DNA of 64,000 nucleotides from Pseudomonas koreensis (GCF_024169245.1 NZ_JALJWP010000001.1:2915501-2979500), one strand, 5' to 3'. Positions 1 through 10,521 are shown, counted from the stretch's first letter. The notes: generated by a model from the letters alone, not told the origin. A program made the numbers and translations.

Positions 1-1244
1 GGCCGCGCTCAACGTTGCTGCCGGCTTTCGTCAATCTGGATCCGGCCCCGGGCAAACTCAAACCGCCGAAGGTGCCATTGTCAGCGCGTGGCTTCATCGA
101 CCGGCAACATGCCCGTGAAGGCGCAGTCAACCAACGGGCTGTCACTGTTGAAATAGATGTCTACGACAACCCGGATCCTTCCGACAAGATCTTGATCAGG
201 TGGAACGGTCACGAGCTCGCCCCGCTTGACGTCGATCCCGGCAAGTTCCCGCAAGTGGCTCCCGTGCCCTGGACAACCCTGACAGCAGACGGACCAGGGC
301 CGCTGAATGTTCGCGTGAACTACCGCATTGCGCGCGGCGGTACGCCGACTCTGCCATCGGCCGATACGCAGGTGCTGGTGAACCTGACGATCGCGGGGCA
401 GGATCATGCCAACGCCCCGGCGCTATTGAATCCGACGCTGGCCAGGCTGGAAGTTTACGGTGCCCGATCGAAGCAACTAAACAAACTGTCAACCGTCGAT
501 TTCGGTGAGCCGGCCGAGGCACACCTGGTGCTGTATGACAATCCACTGCCGAGTGAAAAGCTATTCCTCTATTGGGGCACGATCAGCACGCCAATTGCCG
601 AATATGAAGTTCAACCCGGTGACACTGCCGGCAAGCCGATCATTTTCAATGTTCCTTGGGAGGCCATCGAGCAGGACAAAGTGAATCCGTCGCTGCCGAC
701 CTGGTATATCACCAGTAATGGCGTAAACCTGCAGCAGGCGCAAGTGACGCCCGTTGATGTTGCGATCATCGTGATCGAGAACTTGCCGGAGCCGACATTT
801 CCTCATGCCAACCGGGAGGGTGTACTAAATTGCTGCAGCAAGCCCAGATTATGGGAAGGGGTCTTCGTACATATCGCCGGCAATGATGCCTTTGATAAAG
901 ACGATATCGTCGAATTGTCCTGGCAGGGATGTGCCGGTCTGAATGGAACCGATCCGATTGACGGAACGGACGAAACATTCAAAACAACGTTGACCGCCGA
1001 GCAGGCTCGCGAAGGTTTTGATGTGCATGTCAGTGACTACGAGCGTCTGATTGCGCCCATGGTAAACAATGGCTCGGCGCTGTGCAGTTATCACCTGAAA
1101 AAAGCCAATGGTGGCATCGGCAACTCAAAAGCAGAATTTGTCATTATCAATCGAACGTGGCCGAGTTGCGAAGTTTGCGGTCCGGATAACGACCTGTGTG
1201 AGGAGTCGCTTCCAAGTGTATTGACGCTGTTCGGTCGAAGTTGA
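1..1244 (+). CDS. Ig-like-module protein, 5' end outside window
   Basis: The reading frame is open from the left edge, so only the C-terminal part (about 413 residues) is visible. It is built from modules of roughly 110-130 residues, each with a pattern like D(N/D)P.PS(D/E)K(I/L)..(Y/R)W(N/G)G followed by a VPW step. The same module pattern recurs in the giant proteins at 1360-3300, 5865-10394, 12560-16438, 17525-21271 and 24180-28208. The last module is Cys-rich (LNCCS, CEVCGPDNDLCEE). No enzymatic motif is seen. It lies 115 nt upstream of a paralogue in the same orientation. The beta-sandwich fold is inferred from the pattern; the function is unknown, and surface or secreted adhesion is the best guess. 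Confidence 0.7.
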   Translation, partial: PRSTLLPAFVNLDPAPGKLKPPKVPLSARGFIDRQHAREGAVNQRAVTVEIDVYDNPDPSDKILIRWNGHELAPLDVDPGKFPQVAPVPWTTLTADGPGPLNVRVNYRIARGGTPTLPSADTQVLVNLTIAGQDHANAPALLNPTLARLEVYGARSKQLNKLSTVDFGEPAEAHLVLYDNPLPSEKLFLYWGTISTPIAEYEVQPGDTAGKPIIFNVPWEAIEQDKVNPSLPTWYITSNGVNLQQAQVTPVDVAIIVIENLPEPTFPHANREGVLNCCSKPRLWEGVFVHIAGNDAFDKDDIVELSWQGCAGLNGTDPIDGTDETFKTTLTAEQAREGFDVHVSDYERLIAPMVNNGSALCSYHLKKANGGIGNSKAEFVIINRTWPSCEVCGPDNDLCEESLPSVLTLFGRS

Positions 1245-1359
1245 TTAAACGCATTATTCGAAAGTTGTTCACCCATGCTGTCATTGTGTAAAAAAAACTC
1301 TGGCAAGGAAGCTGTTCGCCCTGTGCCAGGCAAAAAAGTTGCTCAGAGGATGATAAAAG

Positions 1360-3300
1360 ATGACAAGTTTATACTCGTTGACACCGGAGCAGAATCGCGA
1401 ACGTTTCTCAGGCGTTCGTTTTCGCAGGCCGAAAGCTGCTGCACTACCCCCGCGACTACATCCGGATAATCCGCTCCTGCCTGATGAAGCGGATGATGCT
1501 CCAAACCAATTGCACTCGAGCTTTCAAGGTTTTCCTCTGAAAGTGCAGATCATGCGATTCGCCGAAGCCGATGATCCAAACGCTGTTCAAGGATTTCTTG
1601 AGCTTATGTGGGATGGTACCCCCATACGTTCTACTCGAGTTACTTTCACCACTCCTGTTGATACAGGTATAACCGAGTTTGATCTGGTTTTGCCGGAAGA
1701 TTACACAACTTCCTCAGGACCTCACGAGTTGAGTTATGTATTGGATTTTGGCGGTAATCCATCGGAAGTAACGCCACTCCCAATCAATATTGATACAACA
1801 CCACCAGTACCTTTTGCTAAGGCAACTGTACCTGAAGAAGTGGAAAGAGACGGTATTACAAAAAAATATCTCGACGATTATAAATTTGTATTGGTTACTG
1901 TTCCAAGTTATGGAAGCAAGAAGCTTGGTGACCTCGTTGAGTGTTACTTTGGAACGAGTTTGCCTAATGCGACGCTAGTCGGAACAATGGCCATAACTGA
2001 CCCGGCAGCTCTGATTACGTTTGAATTGACCGCCGCAATCGTCGGTACCGAAGAGGGTTTAAAATCCATTTTTTATTACATCAGCGACCGTAAAGGTAAC
2101 CGAAGCACAACACTGTACTACACGGAACTCAATGTCTCGCTGACCGAACCACCTGAAGGGCTTATAGCACCCAGTATCCCTTTGTTTGATGACGATACCG
2201 CCCCCCAACTGGTAGATCTGGCTGACGCCCAGGCCCCTTTGGGGGTCGGTATTGTGGATGAGTATATAAACTATCTGGCGGATGTCGACGAGTTGGAAGT
2301 GACTTTCGACGGGATCCTACAACCGGCGCAGAAGATCAATGCGTTTCCGTTCTACGTGGACATTCCTTATCGGGATGTATTTAACAACAACCTCGGTGAA
2401 AAAAAGGTAGACGTAAGTTATCGGATCAAACGCCATAACCTGCGCTTTCCACTTGACACAACGCCACCTTCAAAAGAAGTGGACGTTGACCTGCGCCGGC
2501 CCGGGGACGGCGACGGGGGCGAGAATCCGGATCCAACTCTGGCGTACGCGATTGTGCAAGGTGCGGTTACTTCTGCTCCGAATACTCTGAGGGACAAAGA
2601 CATAGACGAAGATGTAGCTGTAACTGTTCCGGTTTTCGCCGGTGTCAAAGACAAGGATGTTGTGACACTGATATGGAAAGGCGTTGAGGTTACGGAGGCG
2701 CAAGGTGGTGTAAAGGTTTTGGACGGGACGGAAACCGGGAACTTGGATTTCAGTGTGCTTTGGGAGGTCGCAGACGCGGGTGGCAATGGTATGCCGCTGC
2801 TGGTCAGCTACAAGATTACCAACCCTGACATCAACAAAAACGAAGTGCGCTCACGGCCTACGGAGGTCGACGTGCTCATTCGGCCGGCTGTGGTTCCCGA
2901 AGTCAAGTTTCAGCATCTTGATCCGAACTACATTGACTGGCTTAACTGTGGCTCACTGCGCCCGGACGCGATTTTGACCAGATGTGCAGAAGTGCTGGTT
3001 TCCGGTGGCGAGCCGCAATTGGCCAATCAAACCCTGGAATTTACATATCAGGGTTATACCGATTCGGCCGGTACGGTAACAAAACCCGACACTGAAGAAA
3101 AAGTCTCTTACACGCCGACACCACAGGAAGCGGATAGCGGGTTTATCGTAAAAATTCCCTATCAGAAACTATTGGCTACGGAGAGCGCTTGGGGCGATAT
3201 CACTTACTCGGCAATGATTGACGGACGCCTGGAACCAGCTCAGAGACACTTGGTCAGGGTGCACATGAAGAAAGGCGACGGGTCAGTCTGTGATATCTGA
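1360..3300 (+). CDS. Ig-like-module repeat protein (646 aa)
   Basis: Start ATG at 1360 follows an AGAGGA Shine-Dalgarno at about 1345. The protein has four or five beta-rich modules separated by linkers such as RRPGDGDGGENPDP. The final module (residues about 525-646) matches the Cys-containing final module of the preceding partial gene (WLNCGSLRP...C). No signal peptide or membrane segment is obvious. The stretch 1700-2150 is visibly more AT-rich than the flanks, which hints at a different history for the N-terminal half. It ends at a strong terminator at 3313-3337. The function is not recognised; it belongs to the paralogous family that fills this region. Confidence 0.7.
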   Translation: MTSLYSLTPEQNRERFSGVRFRRPKAAALPPRLHPDNPLLPDEADDAPNQLHSSFQGFPLKVQIMRFAEADDPNAVQGFLELMWDGTPIRSTRVTFTTPVDTGITEFDLVLPEDYTTSSGPHELSYVLDFGGNPSEVTPLPINIDTTPPVPFAKATVPEEVERDGITKKYLDDYKFVLVTVPSYGSKKLGDLVECYFGTSLPNATLVGTMAITDPAALITFELTAAIVGTEEGLKSIFYYISDRKGNRSTTLYYTELNVSLTEPPEGLIAPSIPLFDDDTAPQLVDLADAQAPLGVGIVDEYINYLADVDELEVTFDGILQPAQKINAFPFYVDIPYRDVFNNNLGEKKVDVSYRIKRHNLRFPLDTTPPSKEVDVDLRRPGDGDGGENPDPTLAYAIVQGAVTSAPNTLRDKDIDEDVAVTVPVFAGVKDKDVVTLIWKGVEVTEAQGGVKVLDGTETGNLDFSVLWEVADAGGNGMPLLVSYKITNPDINKNEVRSRPTEVDVLIRPAVVPEVKFQHLDPNYIDWLNCGSLRPDAILTRCAEVLVSGGEPQLANQTLEFTYQGYTDSAGTVTKPDTEEKVSYTPTPQEADSGFIVKIPYQKLLATESAWGDITYSAMIDGRLEPAQRHLVRVHMKKGDGSVCDI

Positions 3301-3312
3301 TCGCTGATGTTA

Positions 3313-3337
3313 GGGAGGCATTTAAGCCTCCCTTTTT
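3313..3337 (+). terminator. Rho-independent terminator after 646-aa gene
   Basis: GGGAGGC/GCCTCCC stem of 7 bp with an ATTTAA loop, followed by TTTTT. It lies 13 nt past the stop codon. Confidence 0.85.
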
Positions 3338-3481
3338 GTGAAGGATTACCAAGTGGTAGGAAGTTTCTATGTGCATTAAAGACTATTCCTACATTTTGTT
3401 GTGGAGAGGTCAGGTTATTGTCCGCTTCCGTCAATGCTATTGCGCTGCTCGGGCCCGTAATAATTTCGAGGTGAATCAATC

Positions 3482-5770
3482 ATGAAAATGTTGGATGTAT
3501 CACACGCTCGCGCTTTTCCGGCACGGTCAGGAATAATGCTTTGCCTGCCGGCCGTTTTTTTTTTCGCAGATTTTGCCCATTCGGCCACTATCGTTGATAA
3601 CACCACGCTGAATATCGATTCGTCTACCGCGCCTACCGACTACCTGGTGCGCAACAATGGCGGTCTGAATGCCTCCGATGCCAATACCCGATCGATCACG
3701 GCGCAATCCGGTTCGTCGTTAAGCATTAACGGCAGCACCATCGTTGGCAACGACGGTGGTGATGGCGTAACCGTGACCAGCAGTCGGGCAAGCATCGATC
3801 GAACGACGGTGACCAGTGATGAAATCGGGCTGGCGGTCAATCGTTCCAGTGTCGCCGCGGGTGGATCCACCGTGACGGTGTCCGACAGCCAGATCAGTGG
3901 ACAACTGATCGGTTCGCAGGTCACGGGCCTGAGCTCCCTGTCATTGACCCATACGCAAGTCATGGGCGCGGCCAGCGATGGCATTGGTGTGAATATCCTC
4001 GGCGGAGAAGTGAGTGCTTCCGCGCGTACGACCATCACCGGCCAGGCGATAGGGGTGCGGATGGTCAATGACGCCCTGAATGTGGGAAGCCGTACCCTTT
4101 CGCTGGATAATTCCACGGTGCAAGGTATTGGTGGTTCTGCGATTCTGGTGGATCGTGGTACTGAGGCCACGATAAACGTTCTCGACGGTTCCAGCCTTGT
4201 TGCTGGCAACGGCAGATTATTGGATGTTCAAGGGACATCGATCGCGAGCCTGACCGTGGCCAACAGCTCCTTGAATGGAAACGTCCATGTGGTGGATAAC
4301 AGCACGGCCAATCTCCTTTTCGACCAAGGCGAAATAACGGGTGACGTGCTGGTCGATGGCAGTTCTACCGCCAACGTCACGCTGCAAAACCGTTCTCAGT
4401 TGACGGGTCGCCTCGACAATGTCGACAGCGTGAACGTCAACAGTAATTCCAACTGGACGCTCACCGGCAACGATTCGATTGGCGCCCTGGGCATGAACGG
4501 TGGCACCGTCACCTTCGGCGCCACAACAGACACTCCCGTCACGTATTACACCCTCAATATCGGCACGCTCTCCGGCAACGGGACCTTTGCGATGAAGGGC
4601 GACTTTGCCAGCGGCGAACATGATTTCCTCAATGTAGCAGGTGCTTCCTCGGGCGACTTTGCCCTGGCTGTCGCGGCCTCTGGTCTGGACGCGGTCTCGC
4701 CGCAGCAGTTGACGCTGGTACGTACCGGCACCACCGACGCGGCGAATTTTGCCCTGGCCGGCGAGCAGAAGGTTGATGTCGGTACCTGGTCCTATGGTTT
4801 GGCCAGTCGGGAAATCGAGGGGGGAGCGAAGGAGTGGTTTCTCGACCCGACCACTGAAGTCATCAGTCCCGGCGCGCGCTCGGTACTGGCGTTGTTCAAT
4901 ACCGCACCGACCGTGTGGTATGGCGAGTTGTCGTCGTTGCGCAGCCGCATGGGAGAGCTGCGTTTCAATGGCGGTCAGGCCGGTGGATGGATCCGCACCT
5001 ACGGCAACAAATACAACGTGGCCGACGGTTCGGGCGTGGGTTACCAGCAGACGCAGCAGGGCCTGTCCCTTGGCGCTGACGCCCGAGTGGGTGAAAGCCA
5101 GGTACTTGTGGGCGTGCTGGCGGGCACCAGCGAGTCGGATCTTGATTTGAACCGAGGCACCTCGGGCACGGTGAAAAGCTACTACGTCGGCCCCTATGTC
5201 ACCTGGCTCGACAGCGACACCGGTTACTACTTCGACGGGGTGCTCAAGTTCAACCGCTTTCGCAACGAGTCCAAGGTCAACCTGAGCGACGGCAGCCGCA
5301 CCAAGGGTGATTACGACAACTGGGGTGTGGGCGGTTCGGCGGAATTCGGTCGGCATATCAAATTGGCGGGCGGTTATTTCGTCGAGCCTTTCACGCAACT
5401 GTCGGCGGTGCAGATCCAGGGCAAACGTTATACGCTCAATAACGACATGGAAGCCGACGGCGATCGCATGCGCTCTCTGCTGGGCAAGGCCGGTGCCACG
5501 TTCGGGCGCAACTTCGGTTTCGGTAACGGCGCTGTCGCGCAGCCTTACGTGCGCGCGGCGATTGCTCACGAATTTGCGTCGAACAACGAAGTCAAGGTCA
5601 ACAACAATGTGTTCAACAACGACTTGTCGGGGTCTCGCGCCGAGTTTGGTGCGGGGGTGGCGGTGGCCATGTCGGCGCAATGGCAGGTGCATGCCGATTT
5701 TGATTACTCGAAGGGCGAGCATATCGAGCAGCCTTTGGGGGCGAATATCGGGCTGAGGTATCGCTGGTAG
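3482..5770 (+). CDS. Autotransporter (type Va) with beta-helix passenger
   Basis: 762 residues. An N-terminal signal sequence (basic start, hydrophobic IMLCLPAVFFFADFAHSA, cleavage near residue 38) is followed by a Ser/Thr/Asn-rich passenger (about 40-450) full of short beta-helix-like repeats (SSLSINGSTI, STVTVSDSQI, STANVTLQNRSQL). A pertactin-like linker (about 330-470) leads to a 12-strand beta-barrel domain (about 480-762) ending in the C-terminal aromatic signature ...GLRYRW. By family knowledge the barrel inserts in the outer membrane via Bam and exposes the passenger. SD GAGGTG lies 8 nt before ATG 3482. The gene is flanked by its own upstream region and by the bidirectional terminator at 5815-5859. 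No protease or catalytic motif was seen in the passenger, so an adhesin or biofilm role is inferred. Confidence 0.88.
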   Translation: MKMLDVSHARAFPARSGIMLCLPAVFFFADFAHSATIVDNTTLNIDSSTAPTDYLVRNNGGLNASDANTRSITAQSGSSLSINGSTIVGNDGGDGVTVTSSRASIDRTTVTSDEIGLAVNRSSVAAGGSTVTVSDSQISGQLIGSQVTGLSSLSLTHTQVMGAASDGIGVNILGGEVSASARTTITGQAIGVRMVNDALNVGSRTLSLDNSTVQGIGGSAILVDRGTEATINVLDGSSLVAGNGRLLDVQGTSIASLTVANSSLNGNVHVVDNSTANLLFDQGEITGDVLVDGSSTANVTLQNRSQLTGRLDNVDSVNVNSNSNWTLTGNDSIGALGMNGGTVTFGATTDTPVTYYTLNIGTLSGNGTFAMKGDFASGEHDFLNVAGASSGDFALAVAASGLDAVSPQQLTLVRTGTTDAANFALAGEQKVDVGTWSYGLASREIEGGAKEWFLDPTTEVISPGARSVLALFNTAPTVWYGELSSLRSRMGELRFNGGQAGGWIRTYGNKYNVADGSGVGYQQTQQGLSLGADARVGESQVLVGVLAGTSESDLDLNRGTSGTVKSYYVGPYVTWLDSDTGYYFDGVLKFNRFRNESKVNLSDGSRTKGDYDNWGVGGSAEFGRHIKLAGGYFVEPFTQLSAVQIQGKRYTLNNDMEADGDRMRSLLGKAGATFGRNFGFGNGAVAQPYVRAAIAHEFASNNEVKVNNNVFNNDLSGSRAEFGAGVAVAMSAQWQVHADFDYSKGEHIEQPLGANIGLRYRW

Positions 5771-5814
5771 TCGTTGATTATTCGGTCCAGGTTGCAAGCT
5801 TGAGCCTTGTGTAG

Positions 5815-5859
5815 AAAAGCCGCTTGTCCGTAAAGGAACAAGCGGCTTTTTTTGCTTTT
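5815..5859. terminator. Bidirectional terminator between convergent genes
   Basis: AAAGCCGCTTGT/ACAAGCGGCTTT stem with T-runs on the + side and a shorter T-run on the - side. It sits between the convergent stop codons of the autotransporter (5770) and the giant - strand gene (5865). Confidence 0.85.
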
Positions 5860-5864
5860 GCAGG

Positions 5865-8800
5865 TCAAGCGCGTTTGATGCCATAACCATCGGCAGTCCC
5901 GCCGCCGATAGGGGTGTCGACACGAGTCGCTGTACTCCCATCTGCAGGGTAAATCACCCATCTCTTGGCATAGCCGGCAGAGTCTGATGCCCAGCACCAT
6001 CTTTCAATGGTGCGTTTGCCCTGATAGGTACTGATAAATGCACGCCACTCTGCCAGGGAAGGAATTCTTCCTCCCTGACTGGCTGCCGCCCTGGCGCATA
6101 TAGTGTAAGTATTGAGGTGACCTGTTCCGAATAATTTATCCACATTCGCCGTCGAAACCAGGTAACTGGCACTCTGGTTTGCAGAGTCCGTTACGGTAAT
6201 GGTGACGGTACCTCCATTGCTATTTCCCTTGGATATGACTCTGCCCGTTGCCGCATTGACTTCCGCGATATTGCTGTTACTGGATTGATAGCGGTAGGGA
6301 AGCACGCCGCCTTCGGCCGATCTGTCGCCATAGGCACCCGTCGGCGGATTGGTCGGCGTATCGTCGTGCCTGAAGTGCCAGGCATGCAGAGTCATCAATC
6401 CCTGGTTGATCGTCAACGGCGGAATCGGCGAAATGACCCTGAAACTGCGAACCCCGGTTTCCTGTCCGGTACTGACGGCTCTGGCTTTGACCGCATGTTG
6501 GCCAATGGCTACCGACAATGTCGTACTCCAGTTGCTTCCGACAGCGGGCACCGTATGTACAGGGTTGTTGTTATCGAAAATCTGGACCTGCCTGTTGGGG
6601 GTGACGGTGCCTCGCAGGGTCACCGAAGTACGTTTGGTCTCTCCACCCGGTTGAACTTCACTGATGCCGTCATGGACCGATGTCAGTGTGGGGGCGATGT
6701 GGGCGGCGACGGTAAAGTTCCTTGGTTCACTGTCCACCGGAACAGCACCATACAATGCTCTGGCAATAATGCTGTGGGAGGTGATCGCCAGACTGGTGAC
6801 CTGCGTCGTCCACGTTTTGTTGGCCGTGACGTTGATCGGTGAGCCAACGGGCACGCCTTTGTTGTAGAGCTGTATCTGTTCTCTCGGAGTGGCTTCACCG
6901 CTTAAGGTGACCGTACTGTCATACGTGATTGCGTCTTGCGCAACCGGGCCGACGGAGTCGACAGCGGCCGTGATCGTCGGAGAAATAAAGGCATTCACGG
7001 TAAACACCCGGGGCGGGGCTGACTCCGGATTACTGCCGTATTCGGCCCTGGCGATGAGGCTGTAAGTCTTCAAGGTCAGATTGTTGAAGACATAATCCCA
7101 ATCGCCACTGGGCTTGACGTCCACGGTGATGATTGGCTTGTTGACGTCGAGCAGGGTGATTTTCTCGTTGGGGCTGGCTTTTCCGGTCAGAGTAACGGTT
7201 CGGTAATAAGTGGTGCCATCCATGGGGACGTCACTGCGGATATCGCTCACCCGTGAAATCGTCGGTGTCACGGCCTGAGCCACCACGAAGGTTCTGGGGC
7301 TGCCCACCGGCGGATCAATATCGTATAGCGCCTCGGCGGTGAGGCTATAAGTCTTGATCTTCAGATTGTTAAGGCGGTGACTCCATTTGCCCTGCTCGTC
7401 GACATCCAGGGTAATGGCCGGCGCATCGGCGCCGAGCAAGCGCACTTGCAGGTTGGGGGTCGCGCTGCCTTCCACGAAGACACTGTTGTCATAAGTGGTG
7501 GCGCCCGGTTGGACGGGGCCTCGCGAGTCGGTGATGGCGAGGACTTCGGGTGTTTCTGCAAATTTGACGGTAAAGGTTCTGGGGGGGCTGGATACAGGAT
7601 CGGCGCCATAAAGAGCCTTGGCCGTGATGCTGTAGTTTCTCTCCGTCAAGATGCCGATCTTGCGGCTCCAGCTGCTGTCCGCTCCGACTTTTGCAGTTCC
7701 CATTGAAGTGGAAATTGCATCGAACAGCTCAATGGTTTCCTCTCGGGTGGCAGTGCCGGTGATGGTGACTTCATTATCGCGGGTTTTACCACCTTCTTCG
7801 ATGTCACTGCGTGAATCCGACACTCGGGTAATGACCGGAGTGATGTAGTCATAGCGGGTTCTGATAGTCAGTGGCAATCGGGGAAAAACATAAGCGCGAT
7901 CTTCCACACCGTCACCACCGAATGCCACTTTGCAAACGACGGTGGCCGGGGTGGAGTGACCCAGTTTCATCAGTTCGCTTTTGAGCAGTGTTTCATTGAG
8001 GCCGTTGCTTATTTGCGTCGGTGTTATTTCCTTGCCGTCAATGATCTTGATGATGTGCCGGATACCGGATGTGGTTTCTCCCTCAAGGAACAACCAGATG
8101 ACTTGTTTCGGAGCAATGTAATACCACGTTGCGACTAAAACTTTCGCATCGCCACTGAAAGTCATCAGATCCAGAACGTTATTCGCTGCTTGGGGGACTT
8201 GCGGGCGAGGCAACTGATTTTCCGGGTCGGAAAACCCTGAAATGTAAAGATCCAGTGTTTGCGAAGGCGTTGTGATGGTATAGCGCGTTACCTCATATTG
8301 AACCGTGACGCGTCTGTCGATGTTTGCACCCACCACTGTAGCTGGCAGGTGGAATCGAACAGTACCGCTCGAGTGCCCTGGCAGCTCAAGATCCTCGGAT
8401 GTGCCCGCTCCCGGCGAGCCCAGCCACTTCAACCCGATCATGTCCTGCTCGGGCTTCATGCTCGGGTAACCGACGCTCACATCGACGCCCGTCAACCCAT
8501 TCATCGGGTCCAGTGTTCCGTCAGGTGCCTGGATCACTTCGGGTGGCGGCAAGTCACCCACCAACTCGCCAATCAGCAGATGGAGTATGGCGGAATACTC
8601 ATGTCGTCCGGTCGAGGCGCGCAACAGCGAATAACGCACTTTGACGTATTGCCCGATGTTGGCCGTGACGAATGGCGCATTCACCGGGAAGCGCACAGGC
8701 TTGCCTTCACTCACCGTGGTGATCGGCACCCAGTCGCTGGTACTGCCGAACGGATTGGGGCTTCGCCAGTAGTACGTCAGCACATCACCGCTGACGGTTT

Positions 8801-10394
8801 TCGCCTCGCCGATCAGCACGTGAACGCTGTCGAACACTTTCGATGGATCGAGCACATCCCCCGGCGGTTCGGCCTCTTCGACGACAGGTTTGGGCAGCGT
8901 TGCCCGGGGCTTCTCGACTTTGGCCAGCAAGCGCTCGGATTCCCTGATGGCGAGAAGACTCGGTGCATCGTTCGCGACGACGTAGGAAAGGTCGAGCGTG
9001 CCGTTATCAAGCACACTGATGTGCTCATCGTTGATGTAGAACGTGACCAGGCCTTCCCTGGCTTCGTTGTCGGTGACGATATGCGGAATCTCATGCGGAT
9101 ACTCGTCGCCATTGGCCTGGGTGCCATACCATCTCAGGCAGATCAGGTCGCCATTTTTCATGGCGTAGCGCACATCGACGGTGGCGTAAGGCTCGTCCGC
9201 TTCAAGGGTGTCGCCGATCAGTTCGCGAATGGTTGGCTCGGGCAACATGTTGACGTCGCCCACGACACTCGCAACGATCCGCTGGGAAGACAGCGGGTCG
9301 CCGTCCTTTTTGTAGAGAATATAAGAGGCGTCGGCGGTGCCCCGAGCTAGGGTCCTGATCAAGTCATAGGGCACCTTGATTTCGAGCACCGTGGGAATGT
9401 TGTCGATCTCGCGGGTTTCGCTGCGGACGATAGGTTCAACGTCACCCGGCGGCGTGCCGACGAAGGTCATTTTCAAGCTGTCGCCCAGACTGAAGTCCGA
9501 GGGGGTGACATGGATCTGCACCGTGACCGGCTGCTTGTTCAGATCCCGGATGGTAATAACTTTATTGAAGGCTTCCTTGAAGATTGGAGGTTCCAGGCGC
9601 CTGCCGACGGCGTCCACGTCGATGTAGGTGCGTTTGGAGTGGCGGTCGGCCCAGTTCCACAATTCATCATTGACGAAGTACTTGATTTCCAGTTTCAGAC
9701 CGTCGCCCGCGCGGAGAATGTGTTCCTGTTCGATCCGGATTTCGATCGGTTGCTTGTCGTCGGCCTGGTCCTGGGTGATGCGGTGCGCGGGTAGCGAATA
9801 CTCACCCATCCGGAGGCGGATCTTGTCGTTTCGCGTGCAATATACGTAGCGAGGGATTGTGACCGGCACCCCCTTTTTCGCCCATTCGGCGTCGATGACG
9901 CCCTGTTCCACCAGCTCGGGCGGCAATTGTACGATGTTCAGTTGTGAATGCCCGTCGGGCAAATGCGGCTCCGTGTCACGATCGCCCGGCTTGTAAAGCT
10001 TGATCAATACCCGCAAGGACGTCGACGGTGGCTCGGGCTGGGTCTCGCCCACCCGGGTCAGCACATAATGGCAATTCTCGGCCCAGCCCGACTCGGTGGG
10101 CGTCGGCACATGGAAGAACACCCGCTGATTGACTTCGTCGGCTGTTACGAGTCGCTCGAGCACTTTCTTGTTGTTCCAGATGATTTCGAGCTTGTCATTT
10201 TCTCTCATGGGTTCCAGGTAAGGATTGATCACGCAAAGCAAACCCTCGGGATCGACAGTGGCCCCCCTGATGTTGATACCGCCATCGCCGTCTTCCACCG
10301 GTTCGAGCATCATCGGAATCAGCAGTGGGCGCAGCGCCATCGTTTGATTGCCTTCCCTCAGGGGAGGGAAGCGGAAGAGTGTGTGAGAAGGCAT
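5865..10394 (-). CDS. Giant Ig-repeat protein with lectin-like C-terminal tip
   Basis: 1509 residues. The N-terminal 870 residues hold the family's ~110-aa modules (GLLCVINPY..., DKLEIIW). Residues about 880-1320 are five ~88-aa bacterial Ig-like repeats, each opening with (I/L)(T/S).V.DS.G...GG.T...VTL.G.A and closing with Y.L.A.ALYG..P..S.PR.F.V. Next comes a Big_2-like domain (about 1321-1420; YRYQSSNSNIAEVNAATGRV), and the last ~90 residues (GGRIPSLAEW..WCWASDSAG) resemble the C-type-lectin-like tips of invasin-type adhesins. No signal peptide is visible, so the export route is unknown. ATG 10394 has SD AAGAGGAC; ATG 10340 (MALRPLL) with GGGAAGG is an alternative. A lux-box promoter lies about 150 nt upstream. 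Confidence 0.8.
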   Translation of the reverse strand: MPSHTLFRFPPLREGNQTMALRPLLIPMMLEPVEDGDGGINIRGATVDPEGLLCVINPYLEPMRENDKLEIIWNNKKVLERLVTADEVNQRVFFHVPTPTESGWAENCHYVLTRVGETQPEPPSTSLRVLIKLYKPGDRDTEPHLPDGHSQLNIVQLPPELVEQGVIDAEWAKKGVPVTIPRYVYCTRNDKIRLRMGEYSLPAHRITQDQADDKQPIEIRIEQEHILRAGDGLKLEIKYFVNDELWNWADRHSKRTYIDVDAVGRRLEPPIFKEAFNKVITIRDLNKQPVTVQIHVTPSDFSLGDSLKMTFVGTPPGDVEPIVRSETREIDNIPTVLEIKVPYDLIRTLARGTADASYILYKKDGDPLSSQRIVASVVGDVNMLPEPTIRELIGDTLEADEPYATVDVRYAMKNGDLICLRWYGTQANGDEYPHEIPHIVTDNEAREGLVTFYINDEHISVLDNGTLDLSYVVANDAPSLLAIRESERLLAKVEKPRATLPKPVVEEAEPPGDVLDPSKVFDSVHVLIGEAKTVSGDVLTYYWRSPNPFGSTSDWVPITTVSEGKPVRFPVNAPFVTANIGQYVKVRYSLLRASTGRHEYSAILHLLIGELVGDLPPPEVIQAPDGTLDPMNGLTGVDVSVGYPSMKPEQDMIGLKWLGSPGAGTSEDLELPGHSSGTVRFHLPATVVGANIDRRVTVQYEVTRYTITTPSQTLDLYISGFSDPENQLPRPQVPQAANNVLDLMTFSGDAKVLVATWYYIAPKQVIWLFLEGETTSGIRHIIKIIDGKEITPTQISNGLNETLLKSELMKLGHSTPATVVCKVAFGGDGVEDRAYVFPRLPLTIRTRYDYITPVITRVSDSRSDIEEGGKTRDNEVTITGTATREETIELFDAISTSMGTAKVGADSSWSRKIGILTERNYSITAKALYGADPVSSPPRTFTVKFAETPEVLAITDSRGPVQPGATTYDNSVFVEGSATPNLQVRLLGADAPAITLDVDEQGKWSHRLNNLKIKTYSLTAEALYDIDPPVGSPRTFVVAQAVTPTISRVSDIRSDVPMDGTTYYRTVTLTGKASPNEKITLLDVNKPIITVDVKPSGDWDYVFNNLTLKTYSLIARAEYGSNPESAPPRVFTVNAFISPTITAAVDSVGPVAQDAITYDSTVTLSGEATPREQIQLYNKGVPVGSPINVTANKTWTTQVTSLAITSHSIIARALYGAVPVDSEPRNFTVAAHIAPTLTSVHDGISEVQPGGETKRTSVTLRGTVTPNRQVQIFDNNNPVHTVPAVGSNWSTTLSVAIGQHAVKARAVSTGQETGVRSFRVISPIPPLTINQGLMTLHAWHFRHDDTPTNPPTGAYGDRSAEGGVLPYRYQSSNSNIAEVNAATGRVISKGNSNGGTVTITVTDSANQSASYLVSTANVDKLFGTGHLNTYTICARAAASQGGRIPSLAEWRAFISTYQGKRTIERWCWASDSAGYAKRWVIYPADGSTATRVDTPIGGGTADGYGIKRA

Positions 10395-10521
10395 CAGGCA
10401 AGTCCTCTTGAAGTGCGTGCAGGCGTGGTGTGGCAGTCGGATTCATCGAGAGGCGGGGTGCTCTGAAGCGCGGGATGTCTGGCGATCATGGGCGTGCACT
10501 CCGTGTCAGGTGATGGAGTGA

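Noticed and set aside
4217..5941. Long - strand open frame across the autotransporter
   Set aside because: The + strand protein has a signal peptide, beta-helix passenger and barrel ending in YRW; the antisense frame has no coherent domain.
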